Part shown: positions 9,897 through 19,268 of the stretch, in pieces | Position numbering within the stretch: position 1 is the first letter of the stretch | How the letters are laid out: each line of letters opens with the position of its first letter | NCBI GenBank assembly: GCA_035048495.1 | Contig: CM068545.1 | Coordinates: forward strand, 43,270,450-43,334,449 | Source of the DNA: Euptelea pleiosperma | Taxonomy: Eukaryota > Streptophyta > Magnoliopsida > Ranunculales > Eupteleaceae | DNA length: 64,000 nt | Direction: 5' to 3' | The notes under the pieces: generated by a model | Databases searched by the model: none | Seen by the model: only the letters and a program-made list of their open reading frames with translations | Told to the model about the DNA's origin: nothing | Position numbers and translations under genes: made by a program

Positions 9897-11309
9897 CTTC
9901 TTCTTTGAGTTAAAGATATCTGAGAATGTCTATTTTTCTCAAGGGACTCAATTTCCTTGATTAAAGCTTTAGACCTTTTCCTTAGGTCTTTCATCTTCCT
10001 AGACAACACATCCAATACATTTCGCTCATAATGTGTCTTCATAGGAAGTTTTTGACTTGTCACATTCTGGGTTGAGTTTATTTTTTTCTTAAGGAAATTT
10101 TGATGTCCTTGTCTTAGTTTATGACAGTCTCTGGTCACATGACCCAGATTTTTGCAATACGCACAAGGACGTTTGCTTTTGGCAATTTTGACTTGATTAA
10201 TGATCGGAGTGGGAATAGCATTTGCTTTAACAAAAATCATCTTGGAAGTAGACACTTTATCTTGATCAGGTTTGTAACCGAAACCATGTTTATCTCCATA
10301 GATTTTTTCCACACACAAAATGTCATCGAGTTTACAGAGCTTGACAAGAATCCTGGCACATCCCGTTTAGTTTTGAGAAGTTCATTTTCAAGAGATTCCT
10401 TGTGTGTTGTACAAGTTTGAAATTCACATTCCAATGACCTGTTTCTTTTTAATAGAGACTCATTTTCTTGCTCTAAATCCATAATTGACACTTTTAATTT
10501 TTCAGTGTCGCTTAATAAGGCTTCATTTTTAGAGTCAAGATATTTAACTCTATCAGATAAAACTTTATTTGCCTTTATGAATTTTATGGATTCCTCATAC
10601 AGTTCTTTCATACCAACTGCCGAGTCATCCGTGTCCCCATTGTAAGAGTCTTCTGAACTCTCATCATCACTTTTCTTGGATTTTCCATGAGATCCATGAG
10701 GACTATCAAACTGAGCAACAAAAGCTGTATACTTATCAGTCTTTTCATTGTTATCAAAATCATTAGAATGATCTTCTGATTCTTCATCCCATGTGGCATT
10801 AAAAGCTTTGGTTTTGCCTTTATATTCTTCTTTGTTGGGACAAATATTTGCAAAGTGACCGAATCCCTAGCATTTGAAATATTGGGATTTGCTTGAGCGA
10901 CTTTCCCTAGGAGTCCTTTCACTTTTGCTGCGTCTCTCATGAGGTTTGACATGATCTTTAGATTTATCAAAATGTTTATTATTCTTGAATCTATCATTTT
11001 AGAACGAAAAAACTTTTCGAACTTTTTAACAAATAACGCCATTTCTACTTCTGAGTTAACATCTGACTCTGAGTCCAGAGTTTCATAAACTTTAAGAGCT
11101 ATACCCTTCGATTTCTTTAGTTGTCTCAAATTCATCTCATAAGTTTGGAGAGATCCAACCAGCTCATCAATTTTGAGAGAATCAATATCCTTGCTTTCCT
11201 CAATAGCAGTTACCTTAGCCTGAAATCTATCAGGCAAGGATCTCAAAATCTTTCGAACCACTTTAGATTCAGGTATGCTCTCACCCAAGTTGTGAGCAGA
11301 ATTCACAAT
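9897..11309 (-). pseudogene. gag: Ty1/copia gag of element P, broken
   Basis: Reading leftwards on the minus strand: a gag core (ESKVVRKILRSLP, then a DSLKIDELVGSLQTYEM-type segment, near 11280-11120), an acidic linker, and a first CCHC knuckle near 10870-10830 whose codon after the first Cys is now a TAG stop (near 10869). Next comes a predicted coiled coil (YLDSKNEALLSDTEKL, about 10600-10370), then a second knuckle CAYCKNLGHVTRDC (about 10170-10130), then a basic tail. Frameshifts lie near 10998 (one base lost in an A run) and about 10330. The N-terminal codons are missing at the element 1 insertion (11310-11314). The C-terminal codons continue at 6832-6824 beyond solo LTR II and end in TAA. 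Gag forms the particle that packages retrotransposon RNA; this copy is not functional. Confidence 0.85.
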
Positions 11310-11764
11310 ATCACTGATATTCGCTCAAAAGTGCTTATTTTAAGCAATTATCCTTTTAGCGTTATTGCATTCTCCTATGTTAAAATACTCTATTTATCTA
11401 CTTTTCTACGTAAGAGTCTCTTGTGTTGCGTAGAACACACTTTTCTGGACAAAATGGTATATTTGCATGCATTAAACACATTTTCGGAAGTCTAGACATG
11501 TAGTCATTCTGATAGAGTCTCATTACGCGCTTCTTCTATCGCAGGAAACCCCGATGGGACAATTCTCGAGACCTGCGAGCCCACATCGATCAGGAAAGCC
11601 CATTATTAAAGCTTAAAGAGCCCACATGCTGTGACTAGAAGATATGGGCCGAATATGGGCTGAATAAGAGGACCAAAAGGCCGGCCCAAAGAACGAAGAG
11701 AGTAGGAGAGCCAATGACCAAAAGACGGACCAAAGCGTTTAAAGCCACATGAGTCAGCAAGGAA

Positions 11765-11838
11765 TGATAGTCTACTCTACTAGAGAAGCGTGAGGATGGT
11801 CACAGTTAAGACCAGGGTTCCAGACCCTCTGCCAATAC
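11765..11838 (+). ncRNA. tRNA-like unit in 5' LTR of element 1
   Basis: The A-box position CTACTCTACTAG starts at 11772 and the B box GGTTCCAGACC at 11816, again 44 bp apart. The T arm AGGG-TTCCAGA-CCCT is intact and a TTTT run follows (about 11839). The A box is weaker than in solo LTR II. A fourth plus-strand copy with the same 44-bp spacing is at 38219/38263 within K. Confidence 0.5.
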
Positions 11839-12289
11839 TTTTATCTCCATTTTTTGATATTTTCTCTCTCATCTCTCCTTATTCTCTCTCTCTCTTCATC
11901 TCTCGGTCCTCGAATCTACTGACCTAACCCCAGAACTCCTGCCCATCGGCTCTATCTCATCTCTCTTAGCTTTCTGACCGTTGGATCTTCCATCGGACTG
12001 TTGGATCTTCAATCGGACCGTTGGATCTCTCTAGATCCGTCGATCTACCAATCTGGGTCCAGTCAAGTCACCATCCATCCGATCGCCATTAGACTGTCTG
12101 TCACATCATCTTGTGAGACGATGGACATCATCAATCCATGTGGGCCAGTAGCCGGGCCCATCATCATCGACCCGCTGTCCGACCAATTAGTGGACCCCGT
12201 GAATTTCCAAATAATTTTAATTAAATTTTAAAAAAAATGGGGAGTCCACTATATGGGGACATTCCCCAAAGAAAAGTAGACTTTTACTT

Positions 12290-12290
<1 letters not shown>

Positions 12291-12334
<44 letters not shown>
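12291..12334 (+). repeat. (AT)n microsatellite
   Basis: About 22 AT dinucleotides followed by a T-run, in the non-coding U3 upstream of the TATA box. Confidence 0.95.
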
Positions 12335-12352
<18 letters not shown>

Positions 12353-12366
12353 ATTTCAAAAATACC

Positions 12367-12405
12367 ACCCTATTTCCATTAAAGGAAATAGGGAGCTTTA
12401 TAAGA
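12367..12405 (+). promoter_or_regulatory. LTR core promoter: palindrome plus TATA box
   Basis: ACCCTATTTCC-ATTAA-GGAAATAGGG is a near-perfect palindrome placed a few bases before GCTTTATAAG (TATA-like, about 12395-12404). About 15 bp further, GGGTTCGTTTGAACCC (from 12417) could fold near the 5' end of the transcript. The same three-part layout appears in minus LTRs B, E and F. Confidence 0.6.
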
Positions 12406-12552
12406 GGAAGGAGAAGGGTTCGTTTGAACCCTAATCCCCCTCCTATCTCTTGCTCTATCTTCCCAAAACCATCCCGAACATTTTCGCTCCTTCTTGCTCC
12501 TTCTTTCTCCTCTTCTTCTTCCACCCTCTTCGTCTTCATCTTCACGTTTTCA

Positions 12553-12577
12553 CCGGAGTTGCAGGCTGTAACTCCGG
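12553..12577 (+). other. LTR leader hairpin
   Basis: CCGGAGTTGCA...TGTAACTCCGG: an 11-bp stem with one G-T wobble and a short GGC loop. It sits at the standard leader position after a TTC-rich tract. Confidence 0.65.
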
Positions 12578-13038
12578 CCGACAACTCTCCCACGATCTCT
12601 TCTCTCCCCATCTCTTCTTCACGTTGATGAAGAACGACGTTCTCCCTTCTATCCCTCTTTAGCACGTCCTCTTCTTGGGGACGTGTTCTCTTGTTGCAGG
12701 TGGTGGCGATCTCATCTCCAGCACCCCCGCCTGTTGCTGCCGCCTCCTTGCTGCTCCATTACCACCGCCTGTTACAGCAACCGCCCCCTTCATTCTCTCT
12801 CTCACCCCTCCACGTTTTTACAGATCCTTCTCCCCCAAGCCATTAACCTCTTCTGATGTGCTCCACCACGCTCCGAACTCTCTCCCTTTTCTTTCTCATA
12901 TAAAAAAAAAAAAAGAGAAGAGGAAGAAAAGAAGAGAAGAGAAGAGGAGAGGAGGGCGTACCTCCCTTTTGCCCTAGCCTCCATTGACGCCTGCTGCCTT
13001 GTTGCAGCAGCAGCCCTCCACCATCTCTTTCACGTCCT

Positions 13039-13065
13039 AACCTGCAACTTCCCAAGTTGCAGGTT
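13039..13065 (+). other. Second leader hairpin with a shifted stem
   Basis: AACCTGCAACTT and AAGTTGCAGGTT pair over 12 bp around CCC. The stem sequence is the complementary version of the CCGGAGTTGC hairpin (CCTGCAAC/GTTGCAGG), so the ability to pair is kept although the bases differ. Confidence 0.6.
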
Positions 13066-13595
13066 TGCAACTTCTCTCCCTCAACGCCCCTTGCTCCATC
13101 TGTCTCCCACGAGCTTCTCCAACGTGTCTGCTACCTGCCATCTCCTTCTCACCTCACCAACCCCTCTCCACTATCAACTGCCATCTCCAAGACCGCCCAA
13201 CAACTCTTGGACGCTGCTGCCCTTTGCTAGCGGCAACACCAAGCAACCACCTGCTCTTGCCGTTCTCTCCTCCCTCAAAGCAAAAGAAAAAAAAAAAGAG
13301 AAGGAAGATAAGAAGAAGAAGGAGGATGGGGGGTACCTACCTGCTGGATCGCCCTCTCCTTGCCGTCCACATCCATCCACCAGCAGCCACCATCCTCCAC
13401 TTCAAGGTGCCGCTGCACCAGCCCACGCCAGCCATCTTGAACTTCTCCCCAACCACTACCAGCAAGTTGTTCCACAATTCTCCAAGCGTCTCCGGTCTTT
13501 ACACGTGCAAACATCTTGGCCTTCATCACCTTGGCTGATCATCCCCGGGCCGAACCACTCACCGGGCTGATCTTATCTCTCCAAATAAGTTTAAG

Positions 13596-14047
13596 GTAAA
13601 GTAATTTTTTACCATAGTTTCTTTCTCTTTCATCATTTTCTCTCTCTTCTGTAGTTTCTCTCTCCTTTGTAGATTCTCTCTCTAGTTTTCTCTCTCTACC
13701 TTTCATGCTTTTTAGGTTGTTTTTAATTCTCTTGTTTTTGTTATCCATCAATGTAAACATCTTAATTTTATTCAATGAAATTAGTTTCTTTTGAATTATT
13801 GTTTTTATTCTCTTTTAATAGTAATTTTGAATTTTATCTGCATGTTAATCACTTTAATGGAGAATCAATCTTCAACATAAAAATCATGTTTTAAAATCTC
13901 GTGATCATCATTCTCACCATTCCATCCTTTATTTTTATCATTTTCTGTGGAAAAATTCGTCATTTTATGTTCTTGTCTGCGCTACTAATCCCGAGTGTGG
14001 ATCGACATCCAAAACTTCCCACTGTGCAAGAATTCTAAATTTTGCAG
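13596..14047 (+). other. Predicted leader intron in element 1 5' LTR
   Basis: The donor is AAG|GTAAAG (weaker than the GTAAGT of the other copies) and the acceptor is ATTTTGCAG|GATAATCGG. The CGGAT..ATCCG block here is partly decayed (TGGATCGACATCCA). Confidence 0.4.
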
Positions 14048-14125
14048 GATAATCGGATCAAATTACAAATCTTGTTGATTCTAGGGTTTTCGTAACCAAC
14101 GACACGGAAAAAACCTACTTTCAAA

Positions 14126-14143
14126 TGGCGCCGCTGCCGGTCG
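14126..14143 (+). promoter_or_regulatory. Primer-binding site, tRNA-Asp type
   Basis: TGGCGCCGCTGCCGG begins two bases after the LTR end. It matches the complement of the plant tRNA-Asp 3' end (TGGCGCCGTTGCCGGGGA) in 14 of the first 15 bases and then diverges. A tRNA-Asp primer is common in the Athila/Tat branch of Ty3/gypsy elements. Confidence 0.85.
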
Positions 14144-15021
14144 GGTGTATGGGAGTGCGAAAAAGGACGTAAAGACGAAATTGGAAAGTTGCTAAATCGG
14201 AAAGCTGCTCAATTTGGCCAGCCCGACTTTTCGGGAAACTTTCTATTTTTTTGTTTTTAGTGATTTTTAGCAGTCTTTTAAATTACTATTTTTAATTCCT
14301 CGGAAGGCCGAGTGCAATTTGTAATAATTTAGGAATTTTATTGCTTTCCATATAACAGCTAGATTTTGTTCTAGGGTTTTTTAGAAACCCTAGATTAAGT
14401 GGAAAATACCAAAAAAAAAGAATATAAAAATTCAAAATTCAAAAAAAATTAGGGATTCATATTCTGCAGATTTTTAGAAATCACCAATCAAGGATTTGCA
14501 ATTTTTGGAAAGATTCTAAAATCTTGAAACTTTGCTAAATTAGGGTTTCCCCTCTTAGAAGTTTCCTCTTTAGAAGAATTTCTATCTTTAGAAATCTTCC
14601 GAATTTGGAAAAGTCTGCAAAAGGAAACACCCCAAATCTAGCAGAATTTCAATTTTGGGAAATTTCCCAAAATTGTAAGGGATCTCGCAATCAAATCTTT
14701 CTTGGAAGATCTTCATAGTTCGGGAAACTTTCCAATCTAGGTATTTTCCATCTGGGAATTCCTAAATTTTAACCCATTTCGAACTTGGAAATTAATTCAA
14801 AAACTTGCCTAAATCTAGTGCTTGTTCTGTGAACCCTAAAAAGGCAAGGATCTTCCGAATAGAATCTCACATACCTAGACCGTGCGATCTAACTGTTTCT
14901 GCAGGAACACGATCCAGTGTGGGTAGGGAGCGAAAGCTCAAAGAGGTGGAGTCGGGCCCAAGCCCATTAGGATACCCCTCCCTAACCCACGGAGGCGACC
15001 TCGTGGCGTGGCCCACGAAAG
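14144..15021 (+). other. Untranslated leader of element 1
   Basis: About 880 bp colinear with 51532-52401 of element 2, with no long ORF. It contains repeated TTAGAAA/TTTTGGAAA words and a possible acceptor TTTCTGCAG near 14904. It ends CCCACGAAAG|GTGTATG, where element 2 has CCCACGGGAG|GTAAGT; the element 1 sequence jumps into RT coding at exactly this point. Confidence 0.6.
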
Positions 15022-17242
15022 GTGTATGATGAGCATATTCTCTGACATGGTGGAAAAATTCCTCGAAGTCTTTATGGACGACTTCTCAGTTTTTGGGTCA
15101 TCCTTTGATGACTGTCTGAACCATCTAGGGCTTGTACTTCAACGCTGTCAGGACAAGCGACTTGTCCTCAATTGGGAGAAATGCCACTTCATGGTGAAGA
15201 AAGGCATAGTTTTGGGACATGTCATTTCCCATCAGGGCATTGAGGTCGACAAAGCTAAAATCGATATCATCTCGACCTTGCCCATTCCTAAGTCCGTACG
15301 TGACATCCGGTCCTTTTTGGGACACGAAGGATTCTATAGGCGATTCATCAAGGACTTCTCTCAAATCGCTCGACCACTGTCCCATCTTCTGGCTAAAGAT
15401 AGTCCTTTCGACTTTAATGCTGACTGTGTCAAGGCATTCGAGCGTCTCAAATCTGAGCTCACTACTACGCCCATTATCCATCCCCCGGACTGGACTCTAC
15501 CTTTCGAGGTAATGTGCGATGCTTCTGACTATGCCTTAGGAGCCGTTCTAGGGCAGAGAGTTGACAAAAGGTCACACGTGATCTACTACGCGAGCAAAAC
15601 TCTTAACTCTGCCCAAATGAACTACTCCACCACTGAGAAAGAACTCTTGGCGGTAGTCTTCGTCCTTGATAAATTCCGTCAGTACCTCTTAGCCACTAAG
15701 GTGGTCGTGTACACTGATCATGCAGCCCTTTGTTATCTCATGTCGAAAAAGGAAACCAAGCCTCGATTAATTCGATGGATTTTCTTATTGCAGGAATTCG
15801 ACCTCGAGATTAAGGATAAAAAAGGAACTGAGAATGTAGTGGCTGATTACTTGTCTAGACTGACTTTAGAGTCATCCTTCGACACCTAGCCCATCCCTGA
15901 GACCTCTCCAGACGAACAACTGTTCGCTATCTCCGTTCATCCATGGTATGCTGACATTGTCAACTACCTTGTCACCGAAGAAATGTCTTCACACTAGTCA
16001 AAATAGGACAAAAGCCAATTCCTAGCAAGAGTTAAGTACTACTCTTGGGATGACCCTTATTTGTATAAATACTGTCCTGACCAAATCATTCGTCTCTATG
16101 TCCCTGAGTCGGACCAACTCAAAATTTTATCCTCGTGTCATGACCAACCTTGTGGTGGTCATTTCAGCACTAAGAAGACTGCAGAAAAAGTCCTGCAATG
16201 CGGATTCTACTGGCCTACTCTATTTAAAGATGCCCATATCTACTGCAAAACCTGTCCTAATTGCCAGCATCTAGGCCGCATCTCCCAGAGGAACATGATG
16301 CCCCTCACTCCCATCCAGGTCGATGAAATCTTTGACATTTGGGGCATCGACTTCATGGGCCCCTTTCCCGTTTCCTATGGTTTTGAGTACATTCTCCTTG
16401 CGGTAGACTATGTGTCCAAATGGATAGAAGCCATTCCCACCAAGACCAATGACCACAAAGTGGTGGTCAAATTCCTAAAGGAGTTCATCTTCGCCCGATT
16501 CGGTGCCCCTAAGGCCATCATTAGTGATGGGGGCACCCATTTCTGCAATAGGATATTCGAGAAATTAATGAAAAAGTATGGGGTAACCCACAAGGTTGCC
16601 CTAGCTTATCATCCGCAGACTAGTGGTCAAGTGGAGGTTTCTAATCGTCAGATCAAGCAGATCTTGGAAAAAATAGTCAATACCACTCGTAAAGACTGGT
16701 CTACTCGTCTCATTGATGCTTTATGGGCATACAGAACCGCCTACAAGACCCCACTCAATATGTCTCCCTATCGTCTCGTCTTTGGGAAACCCTGTCATCT
16801 ACCAGTAGAGATTGAACATCGTGCTCTGTGGGCCATTAAGAAGCTCAACTTTGACCTCAACTCTGCAGGGGAGGAGCGAAAACTTCAAATGAATGAGTTA
16901 GAAGAACTCAAAAATGATGCCTACAACTTGTCCAAGAATTATAAAGCAAAAATGAAGTGGATACATGACAAGAGCATCCTCAGGAAAGAGTTCCATCTAG
17001 GACAGAAGGTCCTTCTTTATAATTCCCATCTTCATCTCTTCCCTGGGAAATTGAAATCTAGGTGGACCGGTCCTTATACGGTCACAGCAGTCACACCCTT
17101 TGGGGCAATCACTATTGAGGATCCCAAAGATCACTCCTCTTTTCAGGTCAATGGGCAGCATCTAAAATAGTTCCATGAACTTGATGTGTCATTCATTCAG
17201 ACTTTTGAGATTGATCTCATCGATCCTGTCTATGTCGACTGA
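15008..17242 (+). pseudogene. pol: Athila-type pol remnant: RT C-terminus, RNase H, integrase
   Basis: One continuous frame with four TAG stops (15887, 15995, 16004, 17168) and a final TGA at 17240-17242. The first few codons come from leader sequence. RT is present only from its catalytic region ([11 protein letters not shown], about residues 20-30). RNase H follows ([13 protein letters not shown], then KELLAVVF and [10 protein letters not shown]). The integrase starts near 16080 with an HHCC finger (CKTCPNC) and has the DD35E triad in [16 protein letters not shown] and SGQVEVSN, with 35 residues between the last D and E. The segment [19 protein letters not shown] is typical of Athila-like integrases, and no chromodomain follows. 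RT/RNase H copy the element RNA and integrase inserts the cDNA. The missing 5' half and the stops make it inactive. Confidence 0.93.
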
Positions 17243-17276
17243 TGATCTACTCAGTCTCCTGTGCTCCAACTTGGTT

Positions 17277-17295
17277 GGGGGTGCCTGTCACCCCC
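17277..17295 (+). other. Post-pol hairpin GGGGGTG/CACCCCC
   Basis: A perfect 7-bp stem with a 5-nt loop, 35 bp after the pol stop and overlapping a GGTTGGGGGT polypurine-like word. Element 2 has the same hairpin at 54199-54219 with a compensatory pair change (GGGGGTA/TACCCCC). Confidence 0.55.
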
Positions 17296-19147
17296 GTTGT
17301 GTCTGGCTGAAGACATAAAACTTAGCGCTTTCGGAAAGGCAATTCCGGTATTCCTAGAGTACATGAGTCTCATATATTTGTTATTATTGTTATATCTTTG
17401 GAAATGCAGGTACATTCATTCTTCCGATCATCAGGTATCACTCACTGTCGAGTTTCTGCTGACTTGGTAACATCCTCCCTGATCCTTTGCATCATCATCA
17501 CCGATTTTTCATCATTTTATGTCCCGGTCATGAGCACCGAGGACGGTGTTGTATTTTGGTTGGGGGTGGGTATTTACCAAAACTCATGTCTTCATTTTGA
17601 TAAAAAAAAAAAAAAAACCTCTTGTTTTTGGGGTGATTTTCGATGTTCTCCAAAAGTTTTCTAGAATTTCAAAAATGTGTCAAATACCCTGACTTTGATT
17701 AGCTAAAAACCCCCGTTAAGTCAATATTGAGGATGTCAATTTTTGTTTAAAGTTGGCGTTGAGTCAAGTCAAGCGTGGCTACAGCAGTTTTGAAAACTTA
17801 GAAAAACTCAGATTCGGCACAATTGTACACTATCAATATCAGAGTCATCCTAAGTTTAGAAATTCTGGAGATCCTATGAGAATAATTGTGGAGACCTAAC
17901 CCAGTGAGCTTTCGAACCTTTAATCAATTCAGAGGATTATACAACAATTCTGAGTCACAAGATGACTCACTATTCTTCATGCTCGCAATATTCGTTGAGA
18001 GATCTCATTATCTTTTGCTTCGATCATAAAACTCGAAACGACATCAACATTGGATTACTACAACAGAACCTTCTCTATATCCAGTTAAGACAGTATACAT
18101 GATAGTGCAAACCCTAGAAAATGATTTAGGCCATTTTTTTTCTGAACCATTCAGCCGTTTTACTCACCTGAATTATACTTCACTAGAAACCCTTTGAACC
18201 TTTCTATAAAAGCCTTTTATTTGCAAACCCATCAACCTAAAATTCAGTCCAGCTACGAAACATGACTGGCTACCCTTATTTTGAGATGGACAAAAGAATA
18301 ACTGATGTGGGTGTACCGTGAAAAAGAAAAGTAAAGAAGAAGAATCAAAAGGAAAAGAAAGTGGTTCAAGCCAAAAATAAAATATAGAAAGAAAGTATGA
18401 AGAAGAGCTGAAAAGAAATTGAGCAGTCTCAGAAATATCAAGAAAAAGAGAAAAATATGAAAAAAAGAAAAAGAACCAGATAATGGTGTTACGCCGCAGG
18501 AAAAATTCAAGAAAATGGCAATATCCTCTCAAGATCTTTGAAATCCTGTATTCCTTTATCTCTCTACACCTGACCTAAGCCTCATTACAACCTAGGAAAG
18601 TCCTACTTGATTTTAGGATAGTACGATCATAAAATGTGGAGATTGGAGAAAGAGAAGCTATAGAGTTTGATCTGACGTTCCCGAGTGAAGTGGTATTCCA
18701 ATCATGAGATCTTCTTCTGTTAAAGATGTCCTTCCTTCAAATAATACATATGTGAGATCTTTACTTTCATCAACACATCTCCTCACATATAAATTGAGAG
18801 AAAAGAAGAAAACCCTTCTTGTGTGATTCTATTCTGAGTGCTAAACATGTGAGATTTGAGGTCGAGGCATAAAAACTTAGAGGTGATCTGGAAATCTTTT
18901 TACTGTAGGATAATGAGAATGTTGAGCACACACACACGCAGAGTCTGACTATTCTGGGTCATGATTATCAGTCTGTAGTCTTGCCAAAACTTTCCAACTC
19001 TTCGCTAGCATGTAACTATTTTTGCATCCATTCAATAATTTGACGAACGGTGTTTTCCCGGAGCTAATATGAAAAAGTGTGCAGCATGTGCAGAGCCCTT
19101 TTAAGCTCATTTATTTCGCACTAATTGCCAAGGATTGGCAATATGCT
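17296..19147 (+). other. 3' non-coding internal region of element 1
   Basis: This is colinear with 54220-56070 of element 2. It holds a conserved CTTAGCGCTTTCGGAAAGG segment (about 17320-17337), a second PPT-like word GGTTGGGGGTGGG (17558-17570) followed by TATTTACCAAAACTCATG, a purine-rich stretch (about 18310-18490), and no credible env-like ORF. Minus-strand frames rich in Ser/Phe at 18173-18532 are shadows of the purine tract. Confidence 0.6.
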
Positions 19148-19159
19148 GGTTGGGGGTTG
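19148..19159 (+). promoter_or_regulatory. Polypurine tract of element 1
   Basis: GGTTGGGGGTTG directly abuts the TGATATTCGC start of the 3' LTR. The same word precedes the 3' LTR of element 2 (56071-56082). It is the expected plus-strand primer site. Confidence 0.8.
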
Positions 19160-19268
19160 TGATATTCGCTCAAAAGTGCTTATTTTAAGTAATTATCCTT
19201 TTAGCGTTGTTGCATTCCTACGTTAAAATACTCTATTTATCTACTTTTCTACGTAAGAGTCTCTTGCA
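19160..19268 (+). repeat. 3' LTR of element 1, first 109 bp only
   Basis: It starts TGATATTCGCTCAAAAGTGC and follows the U3 terminus to GTAAGAGTCTCTTG. The sequence then turns into an inverted LTR at the 12-bp palindrome CTCTTGCAAGAG (19261-19272). Confidence 0.85.

Larger units (their letters stand above)
11315..14123 (+). repeat. 5' LTR of element 1
   Basis: It starts TGATATTCGCTCAAAAGTGC and ends AACCTACTTTCA, 2809 bp, immediately before the PBS. It includes a tRNA-like unit (11765-11838), tandem GGACCGTTGGATCTTC words (near 11980-12030), (AT)n (12291-12334), a promoter palindrome with TATA box (about 12367-12405), leader hairpins (12553-12577 and 13039-13065), and a weaker donor GTAAAG (13596) with acceptor TTTTGCAG (14047). 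Confidence 0.93.
11315..19268 (+). mobile_element. Athila-like Ty3/gypsy element 1 (5' LTR, PBS, partial pol, PPT, truncated 3' LTR)
   Basis: The order is 5' LTR 11315-14123, PBS 14126-14143, leader to 15021, pol remnant 15008-17242, 3' non-coding DNA, PPT 19148-19159, and the first 109 bp of the 3' LTR (19160-19268). The left TSD would be ATCAC (11310-11314), inside the copia gag. The right TSD and most of the 3' LTR are gone; the sequence switches at a CTCTTGCAAGAG palindrome into an inverted LTR (H). Gag, protease and the N-terminal half of RT are absent through a deletion at 15021/15022. It would have needed proteins from a relative. Confidence 0.88.

Noticed and set aside
18173..18532. 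A minus-strand Phe/Ser-rich, membrane-like protein, possibly env-like
   Set aside because: It is antisense to a purine-rich stretch of the 3' non-coding region of element 1. An Athila env-like gene would be in sense orientation, and element 2 does not keep the frame.
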